In this document: positions 36,243-41,573 of the stretch, one piece after another
Layout: each line of letters opens with the position of its first letter
Position numbering within the stretch: position 1 is the stretch's first letter
Translations under genes and position numbers: made by a program
The notes under the pieces: generated by a model
Database searches by the model: none
What the model saw: the letters and a program-made list of their open reading frames with translations, nothing else
What the model was told of the DNA's origin: nothing
Assembly (NCBI GenBank): GCA_002690045.1
Contig: NZDE01000018.1
Span: 1 to 41,573 of the forward strand
Source of the DNA: Alphaproteobacteria bacterium
GTDB taxonomy: Bacteria > Pseudomonadota > Alphaproteobacteria > Micavibrionales > Micavibrionaceae
Reading direction: 5' to 3'
DNA: 41,573 nt

Positions 36243-37773
36243 AATGGTCGCTTACTTTGCTCCAATATCTTGAATAACTTTTGAGAACCGCACGGGCTAA
36301 GTTATCAATCATGTGCTGTTTCTGAGTTATTAAAGCCTCATCGACTTTTCCCCACAGCAGATTTGAATCAAAGCGAACGCTATCTTCAAATATAATTGAT
36401 AAGAAATGTTGAATGCGGCTATCGTCTGTCTTCTCTGCGCAGATTGCTTCGTTCACCGCTTCATCAACTTGGTCTAACCCACTGCACTTGATAATGTTCC
36501 CCTTAAGAGGCAAAAAAGGATAATGCTTCCCAAGAACTACAGAAGGTTTTCCAATTAAACATGCTTCCCAAGCGGATGTACCAGTTATTGTAAAGACAAG
36601 TTTGGAATGTTTTATTATCTCAGCTCCAGATATTTCAGGGTTCACAATGTAAACACGCGGCAAACTAGACAGTCTTTTATAAAAACTTTGCGGACGACGC
36701 CCCAACATATAGGGGTTCTCTTTAACTAATATATTGTAATGCAATGGAGCCTGCTTAGATAGTGCTTCAACGACCGCCATTTGATCAGTATAGTTTGGTG
36801 CCAAATGCATGGTGGATGCTTCCGGATCCATATGCAAAGGGACATAAATATACGGCGCGGAATTAAGTATTTCTTTATCGTAACGCTTTTGCGTGTTTAT
36901 TGCTAAGTAATAACGGTAAGGGTAAAGAATGCTGTCTTTAATCTTATAGCTTAAGGATAGCGTATGAAGCCCCTTCTTTCCTTTTATTAAAGCATAGCCC
37001 CCTGCTCTCAATATTGAATGTATAATATTATATGCAATTCCTAACGGTGATAGATTCTTACGGATGGTCTTTCTGACCCAATCCATGTAATCAGGTTCTG
37101 CCTTTGTTTTGTCACGATAATCCTGTAGCCACTGTTTCGCCTCTTCTGTGTATTGCTCAGAACCAAGGCCACCCTTGTTAATTCTTTCCCATACTGGGTT
37201 TAATTTTCCAAACAGGCTTGTATCTATCAAAATACGGTCATCTATTCGCGTATGTTGTAAGCGACATACATGCACACCATGATGCTGAAACACGCTCCCC
37301 ATTGTATGGGAATACGCGCCCGCTATTGCATATAGAAAAACGCTATCAATATCTAGCTCTATGGCTAATTTTTCGAAAAATTCTACTGTTCCAATAATAT
37401 AAGCCCGAACTTTGTTGCTGTCTCGGCATGATCTATACAATTTCGTATCTTGTGGGAACGCACCAGAAATATAACCTGCTCCGACCTGCCTGTCCGCAAC
37501 CACAAAACTGTTTACCAGAGAGCTTCCGTAGATCGCCTCTATGCGCTCTAGCTTAGAAGGTATATAATCATTATCCAGCCAGTTTTGTTCATGATATTCG
37601 ATACAATCAAGGTGAAAAAGCGCTAAAGACTCATCCTTCCTAAGATCCTCATATACAAATTTATTTGAAGCAATCGCTACAACCTCCAATGAGGCATCCA
37701 ATCTTTGAAGGCTTTTTACAAAGGCCTTTCCCGTAACCAAGAATGCTGGAGAAAACAAAATTGCAATTCGCAT
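36232..37773 (-). CDS. KpsS-like capsule/surface polysaccharide protein
   Basis: The 513-residue protein is without signal peptide. The C-terminal half, about 310-430 (YIYVPLHMDPEASTMHLAPN, LVKENPYMLGRR, SKLVFTITGTSAWEACLIGK, PSVVLG), matches the pattern of capsule polysaccharide synthesis proteins such as KpsS/LipB. These act as transferases at the reducing end or as phosphosugar transferases. The N-half begins RIAILFSPAFLVTGKAFVKS and is less familiar. It heads the leftward operon (KpsS-like, GT4, ABC exporter). I am confident of glycan involvement, less so of the exact reaction. Confidence 0.65.
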   Translation of the reverse strand: MRIAILFSPAFLVTGKAFVKSLQRLDASLEVVAIASNKFVYEDLRKDESLALFHLDCIEYHEQNWLDNDYIPSKLERIEAIYGSSLVNSFVVADRQVGAGYISGAFPQDTKLYRSCRDSNKVRAYIIGTVEFFEKLAIELDIDSVFLYAIAGAYSHTMGSVFQHHGVHVCRLQHTRIDDRILIDTSLFGKLNPVWERINKGGLGSEQYTEEAKQWLQDYRDKTKAEPDYMDWVRKTIRKNLSPLGIAYNIIHSILRAGGYALIKGKKGLHTLSLSYKIKDSILYPYRYYLAINTQKRYDKEILNSAPYIYVPLHMDPEASTMHLAPNYTDQMAVVEALSKQAPLHYNILVKENPYMLGRRPQSFYKRLSSLPRVYIVNPEISGAEIIKHSKLVFTITGTSAWEACLIGKPSVVLGKHYPFLPLKGNIIKCSGLDQVDEAVNEAICAEKTDDSRIQHFLSIIFEDSVRFDSNLLWGKVDEALITQKQHMIDNLARAVLKSYSRYWSKVSDHYDH

Positions 37774-37830
37774 GGTGTACCTAACATACTCTTTACTTAT
37801 GACAGTAATATTTTAGGCGTAAGAATAGGT

Positions 37831-37864
37831 TCTATGTTTATAGACTGCAAGAAATAAACATAGA
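37831..37864. repeat. 10-bp inverted repeat at the glycan/backbone junction
   Basis: Perfect arms TCTATGTTTA (37831-37840) and TAAACATAGA (37855-37864) around 14 bp. A T-run at 37873-37880 follows on the plus strand. It could be a weak terminator of plus-strand transcripts or a boundary relic. The nearby genes run leftward, so it does not obviously terminate them. Confidence 0.4.
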
Positions 37865-37896
37865 AAGGCGTTGTTTTTTTAGTGAAGTATGGCTAT

Positions 37897-38487
37897 TTAA
37901 CCAAAAAGCTTCCGCCAAAAGCTTTTAGTCTTTTCAGCTTCAAGGGCCTTCTTGAGCGCTTGGTTTTGGCGAAGGATTTTTTGTGCCCTCTCCTGCTCTT
38001 CTTTCGCTTTTGTTTCTTGGTTGGCTATGCGGCTCTCAAGCGCGGCCATCTCTTTGGACAGGTCTTGGGCATCGTCTTGCTTTTTATTATGATCTTCTAA
38101 AAGCAAAGTGATTTTGTTTTTCTCTTCTTTTTCTAAGGCCACCTGCCCTTTGAAATATTCGATGCTTTCTTTCGCTTCGTGACGGAGTTTCTTTTCCGCT
38201 TCCAAGTCAGCTTCTAATCGCGCGATGCGGATTTCAAGGTCTTTAGTGTCGTTGGACACTGGTAATTTTGTCTGGACAGCGTCCGCGGACTTTTTGGACA
38301 CCTCTTCTCTGTTCATTTTAACTTCAGAGCCAAATACGCGAATGAGCTCGGATACTTCGACTTTCTTTTTGCCGTCTTTATCCGTTGTCGAAATGCCAAG
38401 CTCTTCAACTTTTCTATAAAAGGTTGGGCGGGTCAGGCCGACCATCTCAGCAGCCTCGGACATGGAAAGTAAAGTTTCTGTACTCAT
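37897..38487 (-). CDS. KfrA-like coiled-coil DNA-binding plasmid protein
   Basis: The 196-residue protein has an N-terminal helix-turn-helix (MSEAAEMVGLTRPTFYRKVE, about 8-27; then DGKKKVEVSELIRVFG). A long charged coiled coil of heptads runs about 75-185 (IRIARLEADLEAEKKLRHEA onward). The C-terminus ends with basic SFWRKLFG. This layout is that of KfrA and related plasmid stability proteins, which bind repeats in their own promoter. The GGACA/TGTCC cluster upstream (to 38760) is the natural binding site. Direct sequence homology to KfrA is not proven here. Confidence 0.7.
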   Translation of the reverse strand: MSTETLLSMSEAAEMVGLTRPTFYRKVEELGISTTDKDGKKKVEVSELIRVFGSEVKMNREEVSKKSADAVQTKLPVSNDTKDLEIRIARLEADLEAEKKLRHEAKESIEYFKGQVALEKEEKNKITLLLEDHNKKQDDAQDLSKEMAALESRIANQETKAKEEQERAQKILRQNQALKKALEAEKTKSFWRKLFG

Positions 38488-38760
38488 ATGATCCTCCTGT
38501 TATAACGAATCATATCATAGCAACACTTTGTCCATGAACAAAGCTAAAAAGCACCATTGGACAATATGGACACTGCGCGGACAGCGCGTCCGGACGCAGG
38601 ATCAGACAGTCCATGCATGTTCATGGACAAGACTTGCGGACACACCGCTGTCCAACACGGCTTTTTGCCTATCACAATCCTTGATAATACTGAGACAAAG
38701 CCGGTTGCGGGTGCGCGTCCATTTTGTCCACCAAATTGTTCTCGGACATCCCCTTGGACA
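38254..38760. repeat. Cluster of GGACA/TGTCC repeats near kfrA-like gene
   Basis: Thirteen copies of the pentamer GGACA or its complement TGTCC occur in about 500 bp. Ten are upstream of the kfrA-like start: plus-strand GGACA at 38559, 38568, 38579, 38625, 38638, 38744 and 38756, and TGTCC at 38529, 38649 and 38725. Three more are inside the coding region (38254, 38274, 38296). Most read TGGACA or CGGACA. Chance would give about one copy in 500 bp. It is a candidate operator, partition site or iteron array. Confidence 0.75.
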
Positions 38761-38864
38761 AGTGAGTGTTTTGTGATATTTTGATGATATCGATTCTTTG
38801 TCTTAAGAATCACATTCTACAACTTTCCGCGTAAAGCTATTCGCTTTCGAGAAAGCCAGATAAT

Positions 38865-38896
38865 AAAAAGACCGCCGTTGGCGCGGCGGTCTTTTT
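38865..38896. terminator. Strong bidirectional intrinsic terminator
   Basis: Arms AAAAAGACCGCCG and CGGCGGTCTTTTT form a 13-bp stem around TTGGCG. The U-tract on one side and A-tract on the other make it functional in both directions. It insulates the kfrA-like/repeat region from repC. Confidence 0.9.
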
Positions 38897-38972
38897 AGTA
38901 AGCGATATATGATACCGCGTTATTTCTAGGTCTCATTATATCGCTCGCGCGAATCAGGTGCAAGTCCTTTGT

Positions 38973-39032
38973 GACTCGGCAGAGTCTTTTTGCATCCTTA
39001 TTCACAGGCTTTTTGAAGGCATCAAAAAGGAG
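38973..39032 (+). promoter_or_regulatory. Structured leader of repC: attenuator-like hairpin and SD-masking hairpin
   Basis: A small hairpin GACTC-GGCA-GAGTC (38973-38986) is followed by five T (38987-38991), as in a transcriptional attenuator. A second, CTTTTTGA-AGGCA-TCAAAAAG (39009-39029), is a perfect 8-bp stem whose 3' arm overlaps the Shine-Dalgarno sequence AAGGAG (39027-39032) of repC. Competition between such structures, often set by an antisense RNA, controls RepC in repABC plasmids; its use here is inferred. Confidence 0.5.
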
Positions 39033-39037
39033 CAGCA

Positions 39038-40342
39038 ATGCAACATATTGAGACCTATAATTATAGTACAGATGTTAAAAGAATAGGGGGCCGTATTGGT
39101 TCTCAGCGTTATCGAGAATGCTTTGAGAACACCATCGAAGAAACGGTCAACCGCTATGAAATTCTTCACCTTGTGAAACGCGTTGGTAAAGAGGCTGGAT
39201 TTACACCACGTATGATCCAGCTGCTCGATTACTATATAAACTTCACCAGAGATATAGACTGGGAAGAGGGCGGTCAGCCTGTTGTATATCAGTCTCTTGC
39301 TAAAACAGCTTTAGATCTTGGCGTCAATGAACGCCAAATTCAGCGCCTTGAAAAGGCGCTCGCCGATGTAAATGCCATTACATGGAAAGATAGCGGTAAT
39401 CATAAACGCTATGGCCAGCGCTGCGAACAAACGGGCGCGATTATCTATGCCTATGGCGTCGATTTAACGCCGCTTGCGGCGTTAAAAGCCGATTTAGAAG
39501 CGAAGTTCTTCGAAAAACAAGCGCATGATCGCGCCTGGATGGAGACAAAGCGTCAGATTTCTTACTATAGAAGCCAAATCCGCGCAGGTATTGCCGAAGC
39601 CACCGAACAAGATGACGAACGCGCAGGGCAGTGGAGCATCGCTTATGAAGATATTGCTGTGCAAATCAGAACAAATATCAATCTTGAAAACTTAAATAAG
39701 CTGCTTGAGGCTCATAAAGCGCTTCAGACCACAATTTATGAGGGTTTAACACGTTATAATGCAGTTAAAGAAACAAAAGAAACGACATGCAGCGACGCCC
39801 AAAAAGACGCTCACTACAAATACCCTAAAAATAAAATATCTAATAAATTAGAAAGTAACATTTCTGTTTTAAATTCTTCGAATGAGTGTAGTAATGCTGA
39901 CGAACATTGCGAAACCGAAGAAACCTTGGTGCCAAAAACTCAGGCTGAGACAAAACCAGTAGATATTTTACGCAGTGCAGGGCTTCAGCACATCACATTG
40001 AAGCAAGCCGTTAGCGCATCATCACAGCGATTAAAAAATTATCTACCGTTAGAAGAGGGGGAGCTCACTTGGGGCGACTTCATTGAAGCGGCGTTTAGAC
40101 TAAAAAATGAGCTCGACATCTCACAAACGTCGTGGGGCAGGGGATGTGAAGTTCTTGGAACCTCTGGCGCAGCTTTATGTGTCATTTTGGCTGATCACTC
40201 TACACAACGTCTGTTTAACCCGATAGAGAATGCGAATGCGTATTTCTGTGCCATGATCGATCGCGCAAAACGCGGAGAGCTAAAACTACATAATTCGATA
40301 TTCGGGATCCTGAAGAGCGGGGGTGAAGTTAAGTCATGCTAG
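39038..40342 (+). CDS. repC: Plasmid replication initiator RepC
   Basis: The 434-residue protein carries the family signature VGKEAGFTPRMIQLLDYYIN (about 44-63), DWEEGGQPVVYQSLAKTALD, LGVNERQIQRLEKAL, and WKDSGNHKRYGQRCEQTGAI with YAYGVDLTPLAAL. This is the winged-helix N-terminal origin-binding domain of alphaproteobacterial RepC. A low-complexity linker (about 250-310) precedes the C-terminal domain (ILRSAGLQHITLKQAVSASS to LKLHNSIFGILKSGG). The start follows AAGGAGCAGCA. No repA or repB gene is in the window, so this is a repC-only replicon or the partition genes lie elsewhere. RepC plasmids usually carry their origin inside repC. Confidence 0.92.
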   Translation: MQHIETYNYSTDVKRIGGRIGSQRYRECFENTIEETVNRYEILHLVKRVGKEAGFTPRMIQLLDYYINFTRDIDWEEGGQPVVYQSLAKTALDLGVNERQIQRLEKALADVNAITWKDSGNHKRYGQRCEQTGAIIYAYGVDLTPLAALKADLEAKFFEKQAHDRAWMETKRQISYYRSQIRAGIAEATEQDDERAGQWSIAYEDIAVQIRTNINLENLNKLLEAHKALQTTIYEGLTRYNAVKETKETTCSDAQKDAHYKYPKNKISNKLESNISVLNSSNECSNADEHCETEETLVPKTQAETKPVDILRSAGLQHITLKQAVSASSQRLKNYLPLEEGELTWGDFIEAAFRLKNELDISQTSWGRGCEVLGTSGAALCVILADHSTQRLFNPIENANAYFCAMIDRAKRGELKLHNSIFGILKSGGEVKSC

Positions 40343-40568
40343 AAGGGGCTTTAGGGCTGCGCCCTCGCGCCGAAAAGACTTCCCTATGGTCTCGCGCTTT
40401 GCTTTCGGTTTCCCCAAATTTCCGCACGATGTTTGTACAATTTGGGTGATCCCCCTCCGATAAGCGTCGGTCTTGTCGTTTCTCACCAGCTCCTCGCCGG
40501 AAGGCAGGCTTTCATACAGCGCCTTTAAGGCGTTTTAAGAAAACACAGCAAATGAGGAAGATAAGAAA
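40343..40568. other. Spacer between repC and ardA with inverted repeats
   Basis: No gene. It holds CCCAAATT/AATTTGGG arms (40413-40420, 40439-40446) and CGCCTT-T-AAGGCG (40520-40532) followed by TTTT, a possible weak terminator. GAGGAAG at about 40554-40560 is the ardA ribosome site. Confidence 0.4.
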
Positions 40569-41084
40569 ATGAATAATGAGATACAAATCTATGTCGCAGA
40601 TCTGGCTGCTTATAATCATGGCAAACTGCACGGTGTCTGGATTGATGCAACTAAAAGTGTAGATGAAATATTCGATATTATTAATACATTGCTTGAAAAC
40701 TCTCCTGAAGAAGATGCCGAAGAATTTGCTATTCATGACTATGAGGGATTTGAAGGCTTAAATATTTCTGAGTATGAAGGCATTAAGAGCGCACATGATA
40801 AAGCGATATTCATCGAAGAGCATGGGGCATTAGGTGGAGCTGTGGCCTCTCATTTTGGTAGCAATTTAGATGATGCAAAGCGCGCTTTAGAAGATGGGTA
40901 TATTGGTGCGTATAGATCTATAGAAGATTACGCGCGTGAGATTACAGAAGATTGCCACGAATTACCCGCTTATATAGAGCATTATATTGATTATGAATCT
41001 ATGGGCCGTGACATGGAGATGAATGGAGATTTCTTTACAATAGAGCTTGGCTATCAAAAGCTACATCTGTTTCATAACCTTTAA
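40569..41084 (+). CDS. ardA: ArdA antirestriction protein
   Basis: The 171-residue, strongly acidic DNA mimic inhibits type I restriction enzymes and so protects the plasmid on entry to a new host. Landmarks are IQIYVADLAAYNHGKLHGVW at the N-terminus, AEEFAIHDYEGFEGLNISEY in the middle, and DYESMGRDMEMNGDFFTIEL near the C-terminus. The family's leading-region location near oriT holds here: oriT lies about 210 bp downstream. Its terminator is at 41104-41145. Confidence 0.92.
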   Translation: MNNEIQIYVADLAAYNHGKLHGVWIDATKSVDEIFDIINTLLENSPEEDAEEFAIHDYEGFEGLNISEYEGIKSAHDKAIFIEEHGALGGAVASHFGSNLDDAKRALEDGYIGAYRSIEDYAREITEDCHELPAYIEHYIDYESMGRDMEMNGDFFTIELGYQKLHLFHNL

Positions 41085-41103
41085 AACAATAATAAGCAAA
41101 ACA

Positions 41104-41145
41104 AGCCCCAGGCGAAGATTTAGACATCTGAGCCTAGGGCTTTTT
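41104..41145 (+). terminator. Intrinsic terminator of ardA
   Basis: Arms AGCCCCAGGC (41104-41113) and GCCTAGGGCT (41132-41141) pair with one mismatch and are followed by a T-run to 41145, 20 bp after the ardA stop. Confidence 0.8.
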
Positions 41146-41296
41146 GTCATCAGAAATTTTTCGATCTTGTATAACGAAGACCGAAAAATTGACTTTAGAG
41201 AGATATAAGGCCGAAGGCCGTAATGCGGAAAACGCGGTGTTTCAAATATGGAAGAAAGATATTGACGCGTTTGTGCTAAGGGTTAAATAGTGGATT

Positions 41297-41328
41297 GGCA
41301 GGATAGCCTTTTTGTGGTACAAATAGGC
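41297..41328 (-). other. Origin of transfer with MOB_P-type nick site
   Basis: On the reverse strand the sequence TATCCTGCC (41305-41297) matches the conserved IncP/MOB_P nick site, cut after TATCCTG. Directly 5' of it lies a 23-base hairpin (41306-41328) pairing at 9 of 10 positions around GGT. A hairpin abutting the nick site is the standard oriT layout. A MobC-like gene starts 52 bp to the right. Confidence 0.8.
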
Positions 41329-41353
41329 GGAATTGCATAAAGCAACCTCAAAA

Positions 41354-41368
41354 CACCATCAAATGGTG
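41354..41368. promoter_or_regulatory. Inverted repeat before the MobC-like gene
   Basis: CACCAT-CAA-ATGGTG, a perfect 6-bp inverted repeat 12 bp ahead of the MobC-like start. It may be a relaxosome protein site or operator. Confidence 0.4.
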
Positions 41369-41379
41369 ACGAAAAAAAG

Positions 41380-41573
41380 ATGCATAAAGTTAGTGATGAA
41401 AAGAGAAAATCAGAAGCGCAGCGTGTGCGCTTAACGGTCGATGAAAATGCTGCCTTGAAGAAGCTCGCCGAAGAAATGGGCGTAAAGCCAAGCAAATTAA
41501 TCCGCCGCCTTATTCGCGAAGCAGTGAACCAAGGTCCTGATTTTTTTGATGACGGCATTAAAGAGCTGAGAGA
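41380..41573 (+). CDS. MobC-like relaxosome accessory protein, 3' end outside window
   Basis: From the ATG at 41380, 64 codons remain open to the window edge. The visible part has EAQRVRLTVDENAALKKLAE followed by EMGVKPSKLIRRLIREAVNQ, a ribbon-helix-helix region of the MobC/TraJ-type accessory proteins that bind oriT. The position beside the nick site supports this. The relaxase gene would be expected just beyond the edge. Confidence 0.75.
   Translation, partial: MHKVSDEKRKSEAQRVRLTVDENAALKKLAEEMGVKPSKLIRRLIREAVNQGPDFFDDGIKELR

Noticed and set aside
41189-41290. Short coding-like stretch from a TTG, with ERYKAEGRNAENAVFQIWKK
   Set aside because: It uses a rare start, has no ribosome site, and ends close to the oriT. 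Probably a relic or chance frame.
41283-41558. 91-codon reverse frame across oriT and the MobC-like gene
   Set aside because: It is antisense to a clear ribbon-helix-helix gene and has no ribosome site or recognisable domain.

Overview
The window looks like part of a mobilisable plasmid from a low-GC alphaproteobacterium. The main evidence is a RepC-type replication initiator (39038-40342) of the family otherwise known from alphaproteobacterial repABC plasmids. With it are a KfrA-like coiled-coil DNA-binding protein, an ArdA antirestriction protein, an origin of transfer with a MOB_P-type nick sequence, and the start of a MobC-like relaxosome gene. The genus cannot be named from the sequence. 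No tRNA, rRNA or CRISPR array was seen.

Positions 1-8130 are a scarred, IS6-bounded accessory region. It holds an IS6 transposase running off the left edge; a stress-type module of SDR, cupin and NfsB nitroreductase genes divergent from an HxlR regulator; a formylglycine-generating-enzyme-like gene; decayed copies of HxlR and SDR genes; and a HipBA system whose toxin gene is cut at its 3' end by an IS6 remnant. A secreted protein of unknown function lies between two IS6 half-elements.

Positions 8390-11872 carry a ChaN/Tiki-like protein and then a metal-type membrane operon: a His-rich exported protein, HupE/UreJ, a transmembrane anchor protein, a 48-residue His-tailed membrane peptide, and a DUF3147 protein whose end lies inside a transposon repeat. 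Positions 11846-15571 are a complete Tn3-family transposon with 38-bp terminal repeats (37/38 matching). It carries tnpA and a BrnT/BrnA toxin-antitoxin pair but no resolvase. A ParE/ParD-like pair follows at 15686-16188.

Positions 16349-37773 are a large surface-glycan locus. It encodes UDP-sugar dehydrogenase and epimerase enzymes, an O-antigen polymerase/ligase-like membrane protein, glycosyltransferases, an FAD oxidoreductase, a methyltransferase broken by one in-frame stop, and a tightly coupled pseudaminic acid operon (pseB-C-F-G-I-H). The operon continues into a methyltransferase, a WbqC protein and a PIG-L deacetylase, which may tailor the sugar. A converging arm encodes an MsbA/PglK-type ABC exporter, a GT4 enzyme and a KpsS-like protein. 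No initiating phosphoglycosyltransferase or Wzx is visible, so the locus probably relies on host functions.

Positions 37897-41573 are plasmid backbone: the KfrA-like gene, a cluster of GGACA/TGTCC repeats, a strong terminator, repC with a structured leader, ardA with its terminator, oriT and mobC. The plasmid appears to combine horizontal mobility, four stability or defence modules (HipBA, BrnTA, ParDE-like, ArdA) and a cargo that could rebuild the cell surface.
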